DNA of 64,000 nucleotides from Prolixibacteraceae bacterium (GCA_019459485.1 JAIBEZ010000113.1:1-64000); one strand, 5' to 3'. Positions 42,851-51,027 are shown, counted from the stretch's first letter. Notes: generated by a model not told the origin, from the sequence alone. A program made the numbers and translations.

Positions 42851-42919
42851 GTTATAAATGGTATAAAGTGATTAGCAAATAGATGCTAAGTATCACTGGT
42901 TGTTTACTTGAAAAAAAAA

Positions 42920-43207
42920 TCAGGAATTATTCCGAAGGCTTTCTATTATCTCACTTTTCAAAAAGTACTTGCGGGTTCCAAGATTATACTGTTTGAACTT
43001 GCCTTTCTTAATCATTTTATCGAGTGTTGGGATTGAGATCCCAGCAAGCTTTGCAGCCTGTGATTTGGAAATGCGGTCGGCTTCGAAGTCGGGCAAATTG
43101 TTTTTTTGCTCTGATTTTTCTATATACAGCTTCAGCCCTTGATAGATAATTTCTGGTGTCGCCTGAAAAATCACCTTGTCCATGTCGATAGTCATTTGTT
43201 TTTCCAT
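42920..43207 (-). CDS. Excisionase-like helix-turn-helix protein
   Basis: A 95-residue protein with a MerR/excisionase-type HTH (ISKSQAAKLAGISIPTLDKM) followed by FKQYNLGTRKYFLKSEI. Small proteins of this kind direct excision or early control in integrated elements. It starts 3 bp after the preceding gene. Confidence 0.78.
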   Translation of the reverse strand: MEKQMTIDMDKVIFQATPEIIYQGLKLYIEKSEQKNNLPDFEADRISKSQAAKLAGISIPTLDKMIKKGKFKQYNLGTRKYFLKSEIIESLRNNS

Positions 43208-43210
43208 CGC

Positions 43211-43378
43211 TTAGAAATTTAGGTCGTAAGTCTGTTTCAGGGCAAAACGTATCAAATCGGAAATTTTGACTTTCCGGGTTCGCGAATACTGAACAAGTGA
43301 TTTTTGTTCGCTGGGAGTGATCGGCACATTGATAGCTTTTGATTTTGTTTCCTTTTTGGGAATTTCTACATCTTTCAT
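43211..43378 (-). CDS. Small ribbon-helix-helix-like protein
   Basis: A 55-residue protein from the ATG at 43378 (MKDVEIPKKETKSKAINVPI). It has the RHH-like pattern INVPITPSEQKSLVQYS and KISDLIRFALKQTY. An in-frame upstream start at 43438 is less likely because it would cross the shared leader motif. It is the first gene of the minus-strand operon facing the cI-like gene. Confidence 0.65.
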   Translation of the reverse strand: MKDVEIPKKETKSKAINVPITPSEQKSLVQYSRTRKVKISDLIRFALKQTYDLNF

Positions 43379-43521
43379 GTTTTTGAATTTTGAGTGTAAA
43401 TGATGTACAATTTTACAAACTATATTTCGGAAACACAAACAAATAGACGTAATTATTGCACAAAGTTTGCGTATGTATTTTAAAGGGTTGATAGTTAGAT
43501 TGGTAGATAATTATTTTTTAA

Positions 43522-43545
43522 TACAAACATTTGTTTGTAAATTTG
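43522..43545 (+). promoter_or_regulatory. Operator palindrome overlapping a TAnnTTTG promoter for the repressor
   Basis: TACAAACA-tt-TGTTTGTA (43522-43539) overlaps the -7 box TAAATTTG (43538-43545), which ends 5 bp before the ATG at 43551. Transcription would begin at or very near the start codon, giving a leaderless mRNA, and the repressor could shut off its own promoter. Related half-sites (ACAAAC) occur at 43415 and 43435. Confidence 0.6.
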
Positions 43546-43550
43546 CACTC

Positions 43551-44141
43551 ATGGAAACAATAGGAGATAAGATAAAGCGGTTAAGAAAGGCAAATGGGTA
43601 TAGCTTAATGGATTTGGCTAACATGTTAGATATTTCAGATACAGCAATTTCAAAGATTGAAACCGGAAAGACAAAAAGCATTACCATTGACCTTGGGAAA
43701 GGCATTGCAAAAGCTTTAGATGTTTCGTTTAATGAATTGTTTGAAATTGAATCTTCAAAAGTTTCAGAAAACGAAAAAGATTATTTAATGGCAATAGTGT
43801 TTTTAGCCCTTGAGAAATACGAAACAGAACAGATTTTTTTTAATGATTTTAATGATGAAGATCCTGATGAAATTAAAAAATTTGATGAATTAAGACTTAA
43901 TCTTAAAAAATTTAAAAAAGGAATGTACAGAGAGCTCGTAAACGTAGGCTTTTGCACAATTCAAGATGTAAAGGAATACTGGTCATTCATTCATCATAAA
44001 TCATCCCAATTCAAGTCATTGGTTGATTATCAAATGACTATATCAACTTTTACTACTGAAAATTCCAGTAATGACAATGTAAGTTTTGAGGAAAATGATG
44101 AGATTCTAAAAACTTCCAAAACAGACACGGGGAAAATTTAG
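43551..44141 (+). CDS. XRE/cI-like repressor
   Basis: A 196-residue protein from the ATG at 43551 (METIGDKIKRLRKANGYSLM). The HTH spans about 4-62 (DLANMLDISDTAISKIETGK). The C-terminal part is acidic and of unknown function, without the Ser/Lys autoprotease motif of LexA/cI. It is transcribed opposite to the RHH/excisionase/helicase operon, the usual layout of a lysogeny switch. Confidence 0.85.
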   Translation: METIGDKIKRLRKANGYSLMDLANMLDISDTAISKIETGKTKSITIDLGKGIAKALDVSFNELFEIESSKVSENEKDYLMAIVFLALEKYETEQIFFNDFNDEDPDEIKKFDELRLNLKKFKKGMYRELVNVGFCTIQDVKEYWSFIHHKSSQFKSLVDYQMTISTFTTENSSNDNVSFEENDEILKTSKTDTGKI

Positions 44142-44229
44142 CGATTGCCTTTTTAAACCGGTTAAACCGGTTCCGAAGCATCATAAAAGCATCAACTATA
44201 CGGAAATTTCCGTACTACTGGATAAAAAA

Positions 44230-44253
44230 AAGCCCTGCACGAATGCGGGGCTT
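44230..44253 (+). terminator. Terminator after the repressor gene
   Basis: aagccctgca-cgaa-tgcggggctt, a 10-bp stem with one wobble and a tetraloop, followed by gttgttt. Confidence 0.75.
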
Positions 44254-44296
44254 GTTGTTTATATTGAGCGCGGGGACGCTGTTGGATACTTAGTTA

Positions 44297-44533
44297 TTAG
44301 TACTTTTTTACAAATTCATAAAAATCGTCAGACGTTTCTCCTAAAGTACGGAGGTTTGCTTTCACAATAAATTCTGGGATTGGATCGATGTGTGATTGAA
44401 GTATGATTGGTCTGAGTAAATTTTTACGCGACCAAACCTCATGGCCTCCTTTGTTTCGAATAAGCTTCAATCCTTTATACTCAAGGTACTCACGAAAAAG
44501 ACGAAGTGGTATATTTTTTAACCCGTTAGGCAT
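44297..44533 (-). CDS. hicA: HicA-family toxin
   Basis: A 78-residue mRNA interferase-like toxin. It has the HicA double-stranded RNA-binding fold with the catalytic His in NKGGHEVW. It starts TAATG-coupled with the upstream hicB gene (overlap of 1 nt). The antitoxin gene comes first here, the reverse of the classic hicAB order. Confidence 0.85.
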   Translation of the reverse strand: MPNGLKNIPLRLFREYLEYKGLKLIRNKGGHEVWSRKNLLRPIILQSHIDPIPEFIVKANLRTLGETSDDFYEFVKKY

Positions 44534-44922
44534 TAAACGGCTATAGGTAGATCGACGGTATAGTTTTCTTTATTGAAAGAATGTTCGTTGAAAATACGGC
44601 TAAAGTTATCATTATCCTGAAGTAATTTAGTCATTGGTGGAGGGGTCATTTCCTTATGCTTGTTATGTGAGATAGTCCAGCCCATTCTTTCCATTTCTCT
44701 CTCGAATGTTTTTTTATTGGTTACATATCTAAAGAATTCACTTAAGGAAATTTTAAATGATTCGAGCGCTTCTTCAGCGCTGTTTCCGTAACCAGATACA
44801 TCCAACGCAGGACAATAAGCAATTTTACAACCATCTTCCTCAAACCTTATTAAAGGTAAGTTGACTTTGAAATATCCGTCTTTTACCGGAATTGTTCCAG
44901 ATATACTTCCGCTGTTTCTCAT
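44533..44922 (-). CDS. hicB: HicB-family antitoxin
   Basis: A protein of 129 residues from the ATG at 44922 (an in-frame TTG lies at 44937). The HicB core is YCPALDVSGYGNSAEEALES. The C-terminal extension (about 40 residues, ending DLPIAV) replaces the usual DNA-binding domain and is not recognised. It neutralises the HicA toxin encoded downstream. Confidence 0.82.
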   Translation of the reverse strand: MRNSGSISGTIPVKDGYFKVNLPLIRFEEDGCKIAYCPALDVSGYGNSAEEALESFKISLSEFFRYVTNKKTFEREMERMGWTISHNKHKEMTPPPMTKLLQDNDNFSRIFNEHSFNKENYTVDLPIAV

Positions 44923-45073
44923 AACCACTAAATGCAAATTCGTTCAAATATACAACAAAGAATAATATCAGGGTTAAAAATTTGATCCTGAAAATTTCTT
45001 TTCGGATTTATTAACATTTTTGTGAACATTAGGTTTAAACTATCTGCCTAATAGCCAGCAAAATTATCATGGA

Positions 45074-46381
45074 TCATGCCTTATTCTTCTCAGCCTGAAC
45101 CCGCTCCACATATTCCTTGAAAACTTTGTTCATGTCCTCTTTTTTCTTCTCTGGCTCATATTTCCTGTACTTCAAAAATGTTTCATATTCAGAATGACCA
45201 ACAATATCCATTATCAAGCTTTCAGGCATATTGTATTTATGTGCCAGGTTTATGAAAACCTTGCGAGCAGTGTGCACGACAATAAACTTGTGTTTTGGTT
45301 CTGTTACCTCTATTCGCTTGTTGCCGGGATATTTAGAAATGGTTAACGACTGATTTATCTTTGCCTCCTCACAACATTTTTTTATATACTTGTTCAATTT
45401 GACATCGGAATAACTTGGAAGTGATTTAAACGAATAGTTGTATTTATCAAGAATATCCTGTGTCATTGGCAGAATAGGAATTTCAACCGGCTTTTGGGTT
45501 TTTATGAGTGTTTTCCTGATCATACCGTTTTGAATGTGGTCAATGTTCAAAGTGTTCAGATCGCTGTAACGTAACCCGGTGTAACAACCCAAACAGAACA
45601 CGTCACGCACACGGTCCAAAGTTTTATTCTCGAATTTATGAAAGTATAGTTTGTCGAGATCTTCTTCAGTCAGATAAATGATATCAATGTTTCTTTCAGG
45701 AGCTTTAAATTTCAGGTGTTTGGTTCCTGAATAGTATTCCCTTTCGGTTGCCCAGTTCAGGAAGGAAATCAGCACGTTTCTGTATTTGGCCAAAGCATTT
45801 GGTTGGAGCACGATTCTATATTTATCGTTTGAATCTGGCTCCAAAAAACCAGACCTCAATTCATAGCTGTATTTTACAAACTCATCCCAAAATTTCAGAT
45901 CAATATTCTCGAATGTCATTTTGAATCCTGTATTTTCCTGAAACTCGAAAATATAATTTTTTGCGGTGGTATAGTTCCGGGTGGTGTTATATGCCCTGGT
46001 CGGCTTGCCAGTTTCAATGTACTCATCAAATGCAGCATTGAAACTTATCTTTGAAATCTTCTTATTGGCCATTTTACCGGCAAAAAAGCCTTCAACCATA
46101 TCAAGGGTTAACTTTATACTATTTGTAGTGCAATAGCTGAAAAATACCTTTGCATTACGCTCAAAATCGTTTATTAGTTCATTAATTTCTTTGTGTCGGT
46201 TGTATGTTTCCGCCTCCCGGTTGGGTGAAACTCTTTGTTTTTTTATATTCCAGTAGCGGGGTTTTATTTTGTCGATCGCTTTATACCTGGCTTTTGATTC
46301 TACGGAAATTTTTGCCCGGATCGGAGAAAAACCATTCTTATCAATTTTGCTTTTGTTGAGATGAAAACCTATATTCGCCAT
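45074..46381 (-). CDS. Tyrosine recombinase/integrase of the island
   Basis: A 435-residue integrase from the ATG at 46381 (MANIGFHLNKSKIDKNGFSP), which begins with an arm-binding-type N-terminal domain. An in-frame extension to 46546 would add a hydrophobic segment overlapping the arm-type repeats and is rejected. Catalytic motifs: TGLRYSDLN (Arg), HTARKVFINLA (HxxR), GHSEYETFLKYRKY (His and nucleophile Tyr). A SAM-like core-binding domain lies in the middle. It sits at the island end opposite the tRNA and catalyses integration at the tRNA-Leu att core. Confidence 0.93.
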   Translation of the reverse strand: MANIGFHLNKSKIDKNGFSPIRAKISVESKARYKAIDKIKPRYWNIKKQRVSPNREAETYNRHKEINELINDFERNAKVFFSYCTTNSIKLTLDMVEGFFAGKMANKKISKISFNAAFDEYIETGKPTRAYNTTRNYTTAKNYIFEFQENTGFKMTFENIDLKFWDEFVKYSYELRSGFLEPDSNDKYRIVLQPNALAKYRNVLISFLNWATEREYYSGTKHLKFKAPERNIDIIYLTEEDLDKLYFHKFENKTLDRVRDVFCLGCYTGLRYSDLNTLNIDHIQNGMIRKTLIKTQKPVEIPILPMTQDILDKYNYSFKSLPSYSDVKLNKYIKKCCEEAKINQSLTISKYPGNKRIEVTEPKHKFIVVHTARKVFINLAHKYNMPESLIMDIVGHSEYETFLKYRKYEPEKKKEDMNKVFKEYVERVQAEKNKA

Positions 46382-46418
46382 CGCCTTAAAGTTTTGTTTC
46401 AACTGCAAATATACAAAA

Positions 46419-46440
46419 GGGGAACGAAAAGGGGAACGAA
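46419..46440 (+). repeat. Arm-type repeat pair, right end of island
   Basis: ggggaacgaa-aa-ggggaacgaa, the same unit and orientation as at 33320-33340. It lies between the integrase start and the right att core. Confidence 0.55.
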
Positions 46441-46555
46441 TAATGTAAAAAATGGCGAAAATATGCCAAAAAGCACACAAATAAAAAGCACATAAGATAA
46501 TGAATGACAGATAATTTAGCAAATTAGCAACAAAACATAAAAACATATAAGTACC

Positions 46556-46569
46556 CCGGCTTCGGGTAC
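46556..46569 (+). other. att direct repeat at the island's right end (displaced tRNA 3' end)
   Basis: ccggcttcgggtac, identical to 33259-33272. It is only the 3' fragment of the tRNA, so the intact tRNA was reconstituted by island sequence on the left. Confidence 0.85.
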
Positions 46570-46576
46570 GGAAAAA

Positions 46577-46608
46577 AGAGCTGTCTGAATTTCAGGCGGT
46601 TCTTTTTG
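46577..46608 (+). terminator. Terminator downstream of the right att (original tRNA terminator)
   Basis: agagctgtctg-aattt-caggcggttct, an 11-bp stem with wobbles, followed by tttttg. By position this was the tRNA-Leu terminator before the island inserted. Confidence 0.65.
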
Positions 46609-46759
46609 TTTTCCGAGAAATTCAGATTTTACCCATACATTTTTACTGAAAATCTACTGATTTTTTCCAAACCAACAAATCTTTGCCAAACAATAGTTAT
46701 TCAAAGAATGTTTCAATACATTTGGTAAGTTAAAATGTACCTGACAAAGATTTTCAGAG

Positions 46760-47137
46760 ATGAGCGAAAAGAAGAACCCGAACGTGCTGATAGCAGAGGA
46801 TGTTGAATCGAATTTTCTTTACTTAAAAGCTGTTTTAAGCAAATTGCATGCGAACGTTTTTTGGGCAAAAAATGGTATTGAAGCAGTTGACATTTGCGAT
46901 AAAGTTGGGAATATCGATCTTGTTTTTATGGATCTTCAAATGCCTGAAATGAATGGATACGAAGCAACTAAGATAATCAAGAAAAAATATCCGGATATTC
47001 CGGTGGTTGCTCAAACTGCATTTGCAATGTCTGACGACCGTGAAAAAGCGCTGAATGCCGGATGCGATGATTATCTGGCAAAACCCATTAAGTCAAAGGA
47101 TCTCCTGTACATTGCCGAAAAATTCCTGAAACATTAA
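46760..47137 (+). CDS. REC-only response regulator
   Basis: A 125-residue receiver domain with acidic pocket ED near residues 13-14, phosphoacceptor Asp in FMDLQMPEMNG (about 57), Thr in AQTAF and Lys in YLAKPI. No output domain is attached and no histidine kinase is adjacent. The family pattern resembles CheY-like or hybrid-kinase-derived receivers. It is a single-gene unit ending at 47158-47193. Confidence 0.92.
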   Translation: MSEKKNPNVLIAEDVESNFLYLKAVLSKLHANVFWAKNGIEAVDICDKVGNIDLVFMDLQMPEMNGYEATKIIKKKYPDIPVVAQTAFAMSDDREKALNAGCDDYLAKPIKSKDLLYIAEKFLKH

Positions 47138-47157
47138 TCAAAGAATAAAATCATAAC

Positions 47158-47193
47158 AAAAACGTTCATCTTAATTCAGATGGACGTTTTTTG
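47158..47193. terminator. Terminator after the response regulator
   Basis: aaaaacgttcatct and agatggacgttttt form a 14-bp stem with one wobble, followed by T-rich sequence. Confidence 0.8.
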
Positions 47194-47228
47194 TAATGTG
47201 TTTGCCCCAACATATACACATCAATGAT

Positions 47229-47236
47229 TACTTTTG
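47229..47236 (+). promoter_or_regulatory. -7 box upstream of the deaminase gene
   Basis: TACTTTTG matches TAnnTTTG. It overlaps an upstream in-frame TTG (47234), which supports the ATG at 47270 as the true start. Confidence 0.45.
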
Positions 47237-47269
47237 AGCCAAATTGAATCTGAATTGAAAATTAAAGGC

Positions 47270-47710
47270 ATGGAATCAACACAAAAGGAAAACAAACAAT
47301 ATTTACTCGATCAGCGATACCTGAAAATGGCTCTGATCTGGGCTCAGAATTCGTATTGTAAGCGCAGGCAGGTCGGCGCTTTGCTTGTAAAAGACAAAAT
47401 GATCATTTCCGACGGATACAATGGAACTCCTTCCGGATTCGTGAATAATTGTGAGGACGAAAACAACCGCACCTTTCCATACGTTTTACATGCCGAGGCA
47501 AATGCGATCACCAAAGTAGCGAAATCAAACAACAGCAGCGAAGGTGCAACTTTGTATGTCACTTCTTCTCCCTGCATGGAATGTTCAAAACTGATCATTC
47601 AGGCCGGAATAACAAGGGTTATTTTTTACGATAATTATCATCTGGCCGATGGAATTGATTTGCTGAAGAAAGCAAACATTGAAGTAATCCAGGTTGACTT
47701 GAACGATTAA
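47270..47710 (+). CDS. Deoxycytidylate (dCMP) deaminase family protein
   Basis: A 146-residue cytidine/deoxycytidylate deaminase-like protein. Zinc ligands are in HAEANAITK (His and catalytic Glu) and SPCMECSKLI (two Cys), with NGTPSGFVNNCED typical of the dCMP deaminase/ComEB group. It converts dCMP to dUMP for thymidylate synthesis. It is followed by an inverted-repeat element and the S41 protease gene. Confidence 0.93.
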   Translation: MESTQKENKQYLLDQRYLKMALIWAQNSYCKRRQVGALLVKDKMIISDGYNGTPSGFVNNCEDENNRTFPYVLHAEANAITKVAKSNNSSEGATLYVTSSPCMECSKLIIQAGITRVIFYDNYHLADGIDLLKKANIEVIQVDLND

Positions 47711-47728
47711 TTAAAGACACATTAAAAA

Positions 47729-47818
47729 TAACCACATAGACACACAGTTCACAACTTGTCCCGAATTCTCGGGATAGAAAAATTAATAACTATGTTCTCT
47801 ATGTGCCTATGTGGTTTA
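47729..47818. repeat. Palindromic intergenic element (REP-like)
   Basis: Arms AACCACATAGACACA (47729-47743) and its near complement TGTGCCTATGTGGTT (47803-47817) enclose a small hairpin tcccga-attc-tcggga (47759-47774). Such AACCACATAG-type intergenic elements look mobile or repetitive; the window holds a single copy. Confidence 0.5.
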
Positions 47819-47829
47819 AAAATGAAAAA

Positions 47830-49464
47830 ATGAAAAACACAAAATTCTCAGTTTATATTCCTTTGCTACTTGCAATTGCAGTTGTTACAGGCATTTTAAT
47901 CGGAAACAGATTGACCCGTAATTCAGGAGCCAATCAGCCATCTTTTTCTATGTCGGGTTTTAACAAAATGGATGCAGTGATTGAATTGATAAAAAATTCT
48001 TATGTCGATTCAGTTTCGACCGATTCATTGGTCGAAAAAGCAATTCCACTTTTGTTGAAGAACCTCGATCCGCATACTTCATACATCCCACCAAAAGAGA
48101 TGGTTGGAGTTGAAGAAGAAATGCGCGGCAATTTCGGCGGAATTGGAGTCCAGTTCTCTATTCAGAACGACACGGTGATGGTGGTTGATGTCATTTCAGG
48201 AGGGCCATCTTCAAAATTAGGAATTCTGCCTGGCGACCGGATTGTTACCGTAAACGATACCTTGCTTGCCGGCGCCGGATTGAAAAACGAAAAAGTTCTT
48301 TCTAAACTTCGCGGAGAAAAGGGTACAAAGGTCAATGTTGGTATTAAACGCAAAGGTTTTAAAGATCTGTTTGAATTTAATATTACACGCGGAGAAATTC
48401 CAATTTACAGTGTTGATGTGAGTTACATGATTGATGAGACTACCGGATACATCAAAGTGAGCCGCTTCGGAGAAAGGACCTATGAGGAATTTATGGAAGG
48501 AATGGAAAAGCTCAATCAGCTTGGAATGAAAACCGTTATTGTTGATATGCGCGGAAATCCGGGTGGATATTTGAATGCTGTTATTAAAATGGTAAATGAA
48601 TTTCTGAACAAAGGTGAACTGATTGTTTACACTCAGGGACATTCGCAACCACGCAAAACTTTTAATGCCGACAGCAATGGAGCCTTCCGCGACAAAGGTA
48701 TTGTGGTACTGATCGATGATTTTTCAGCTTCAGCAAGTGAAATATTTGCTGGCGCCATTCAGGACAACGACCGGGGCTGGGTTGTAGGACGCCGGTCATT
48801 CGGCAAAGGATTGGTTCAGGAACAGATACCTTTTAAGGATGGAAGCGCACTCCGCCTGACCGTTGCCCGTTATTACACCCCAAGCGGCCGTTCGATACAG
48901 AAACCTTACGACAAAGGAAACGACGAATATTATAAGGACATTATGGACCGTGCAATTCATGGTGAATTTCAGCAAGCCGACAGCATTCAATTTTCCGATT
49001 CGCTTAAATACACCACTTTGTCCGGACGAACGGTTTACGGTGGCGGCGGCATCATGCCTGACTTTTTCATTCCGGCTGATACACTGGGTTTTTCAGATTT
49101 TTATTCCAAGATCACACAAAAAGGACTTGTATATCAGTTTGCGCTGGATTTTGCCGATTCGAACCGGAAGACCCTTTCAAAACTTACCAATACCAAAGAA
49201 TTTGAAACGTATTTCCAGAACAGGGATATTCTGAATCAATTTGTGGCTTTTGCCGCCCAAAAAGGAATCAAAGCCAGCAATGGAGATTTGAAAACTTCCT
49301 CCAAAATAATTGACAATCAGGCAAAGGCCTATATTGCCCGAAATATTCTTGGAGAAGAAGGTTTCTATCCGATCATTAAAAACATTGATAACGTACTGCT
49401 CGAGGCAATCGAAAAATCAAAAACTACAATCGAAAAAAAATCTTCAGTAACTGTAACAAAATGA
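47830..49464 (+). CDS. S41-family C-terminal processing protease
   Basis: A protein of 544 residues from the ATG at 47830 (MKNTKFSVYIPLLLAIAVVT); an upstream GTG at 47803 overlaps the palindromic element. It has a signal anchor, a PDZ domain (about 75-160, GGIGVQFSIQNDTVMVVDVI) and the S41 catalytic region VLIDDFSASASEIFAGAIQ with the serine in SASASE and the lysine in SFGKGLVQ. It trims or degrades periplasmic proteins. It precedes a sigma/anti-sigma operon. Confidence 0.93.
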   Translation: MKNTKFSVYIPLLLAIAVVTGILIGNRLTRNSGANQPSFSMSGFNKMDAVIELIKNSYVDSVSTDSLVEKAIPLLLKNLDPHTSYIPPKEMVGVEEEMRGNFGGIGVQFSIQNDTVMVVDVISGGPSSKLGILPGDRIVTVNDTLLAGAGLKNEKVLSKLRGEKGTKVNVGIKRKGFKDLFEFNITRGEIPIYSVDVSYMIDETTGYIKVSRFGERTYEEFMEGMEKLNQLGMKTVIVDMRGNPGGYLNAVIKMVNEFLNKGELIVYTQGHSQPRKTFNADSNGAFRDKGIVVLIDDFSASASEIFAGAIQDNDRGWVVGRRSFGKGLVQEQIPFKDGSALRLTVARYYTPSGRSIQKPYDKGNDEYYKDIMDRAIHGEFQQADSIQFSDSLKYTTLSGRTVYGGGGIMPDFFIPADTLGFSDFYSKITQKGLVYQFALDFADSNRKTLSKLTNTKEFETYFQNRDILNQFVAFAAQKGIKASNGDLKTSSKIIDNQAKAYIARNILGEEGFYPIIKNIDNVLLEAIEKSKTTIEKKSSVTVTK

Positions 49465-49507
49465 AACGCTGATCGTCTTACACTCAAAAATATGTAAGCA
49501 GATCAGA

Positions 49508-49993
49508 ATGAATGTGACAGAATACAACCAGGCGGTTGATTTGTATTCGGACAACGTTTTCCGTTTTATCCTGAAAAACATCAGGGATGAGGAGCGTGCG
49601 CGCGATATCGTTCAGGATAGCTACGAGAAATTGTGGCGGAACGCGGAAAATGTTAATTCGGAAAAAGTGAAGTCGTATTTATTCACTACGGCTTATCACA
49701 CCATGATCGATGTTCTGCGGAAAGAAAAACGTCAGACTTACATGGAAGATTACCAGATTCCGGAAGATGTACATGATGAACAATATTCTGACCTGAAGGA
49801 AATTCTGAATGAAGCAGTAAAACGGTTGCCCGAAATACAGCGGACTGTTATTTTATTGCGCGACTACGAAGGATACTCGTACAAAGAAATTGGGGATGTT
49901 ACCTTGCTGAGCGAAGCCCAGGTAAAGGTCTATATATACCGGGCCCGGGTTTTCCTGAAGAATTACATTGGTAAAATGGAGATGGTAGTATGA
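49508..49993 (+). CDS. ECF RNA polymerase sigma factor
   Basis: A 161-residue sigma-70 region 2/4 protein (VQDSYEKLWRNAENV, LPEIQRTVILLRDYEGYSYK). It overlaps the anti-sigma gene by 4 bp (ATGA) and heads a four-gene operon with two outer membrane barrels. Confidence 0.94.
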   Translation: MNVTEYNQAVDLYSDNVFRFILKNIRDEERARDIVQDSYEKLWRNAENVNSEKVKSYLFTTAYHTMIDVLRKEKRQTYMEDYQIPEDVHDEQYSDLKEILNEAVKRLPEIQRTVILLRDYEGYSYKEIGDVTLLSEAQVKVYIYRARVFLKNYIGKMEMVV

Positions 49994-51027
49994 AGATAAC
50001 CAGAGATAATTACGAACCGTTTTTTCTGGATTACCTCGAAGGTAACCTTGAAGAAACCATGATCGATCAGTTCCTGGATTTTCTGGAACAGAATCCCGAT
50101 CTGAAGGAAGAATTACAATTATTCGATAATATTCATTTACCCGAAGAACAAGTTGCTTTTTCGGGCAAACAGCATTTGTATAGATCGGAACACGATGAAA
50201 ATCCGGCATTCGAAATGAAAACGATAGCTTACATGGAAGGTGATCTGAACGATGATGAGCGTGAATCGTTTGAAACGTATATTGCCGCTCATCCTGAATT
50301 ACAGAAGGAATATGATTTGTTCGGCAAAACCCGTTTGATCGCTGATACCAATATCAAATTTCCGCAGAAACAGAAATTATACCGCAAGTCAGGCACAATC
50401 ATCGCATTGAATTGGGTTGCCCGTGCCGCTGCGGCAATTGTTTTGATCTGGGGAATAAATTCCTTATTTCAACCCAACAGTCAAAAAGTAGGGACAAGCG
50501 TTGTTCCTGAAATTGCTTCGGTGAAACCTCAAACGAAACCTGCCGAAATAAAGACTGAGCCGGAAAAAATAATTCACGAAAATGAAATTGCGCAAAATGC
50601 GGTGGTGAAAGTAAAACCAAAACCTGTCATTGTTCAGGAACGAACCAACAACAAGCCGGAGCAAAAAAACGCAGTTGAAGAAATTTTTCAGGAGCGGGAT
50701 TTAACTGGAATGAACGAAATTTCGCCAATTCTGGCCATGCTGGAATCAGAAACATTTGAAACACAATTGGCAGTTTCGCGTGAAATTAATGTCGAGAAAA
50801 TCAATGATCCGCGCATCCTGACCATCGATGAATTTCTGGCAAGCCGTGCAAAAAAAGTAGGCAATGAAGGTCTAAATTCGGTACAGCGCATTTTTCGTAC
50901 CGGACTGAATGTTGCTTCTGAACTTTCAGGCGACCGCATTGGGTACAATGTAAAAGATGGTAAAGTTTCGAGCCTCGAATTTGAAACCCGGTTAATGGCT
51001 TTTTCAATTCCTTTGGAAAAAAAATAA
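49990..51027 (+). CDS. Putative anti-sigma factor
   Basis: A 345-residue protein. The cytosolic N-terminus has two similar acidic repeats (FLDYLEGNLEETMIDQF and IAYMEGDLNDDERESFETYI), resembling anti-sigma zinc-finger-like helical domains without the cysteines. One transmembrane segment lies at about 139-157 (LNWVARAAAAIVLIWGINSL), followed by a proline/lysine-rich periplasmic region. Genetic coupling to the sigma gene supports the role. Confidence 0.8.
   Translation: MKITRDNYEPFFLDYLEGNLEETMIDQFLDFLEQNPDLKEELQLFDNIHLPEEQVAFSGKQHLYRSEHDENPAFEMKTIAYMEGDLNDDERESFETYIAAHPELQKEYDLFGKTRLIADTNIKFPQKQKLYRKSGTIIALNWVARAAAAIVLIWGINSLFQPNSQKVGTSVVPEIASVKPQTKPAEIKTEPEKIIHENEIAQNAVVKVKPKPVIVQERTNNKPEQKNAVEEIFQERDLTGMNEISPILAMLESETFETQLAVSREINVEKINDPRILTIDEFLASRAKKVGNEGLNSVQRIFRTGLNVASELSGDRIGYNVKDGKVSSLEFETRLMAFSIPLEKK

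Larger units (their letters stand above)
33259..46569. mobile_element. Integrated satellite-like genomic island in tRNA-Leu (13.3 kb)
   Basis: The island is bounded by 14-bp direct repeats, with the integrase at the end away from the tRNA. Contents in order from the integrase: tyrosine recombinase, HicBA, a divergent cI-like repressor, ribbon-helix-helix and excisionase-like genes, a helicase, an iteron cluster, primase-like genes, small unknown genes, a 273-residue unknown and a tape-measure-like protein. I see no capsid, portal, terminase, relaxase or conjugation gene. A phage satellite or reduced prophage explains this best. Confidence 0.85.

Noticed and set aside
46382-46546. N-terminal extension of the integrase with a hydrophobic segment
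   Set aside because: The extension would cover the arm-type repeats; the ATG at 46381 gives a normal integrase N-terminus.
46551-46570. A second tRNA-Leu gene at the right island end
   Set aside because: Only the 3' 14 nt are present; it is an att copy.
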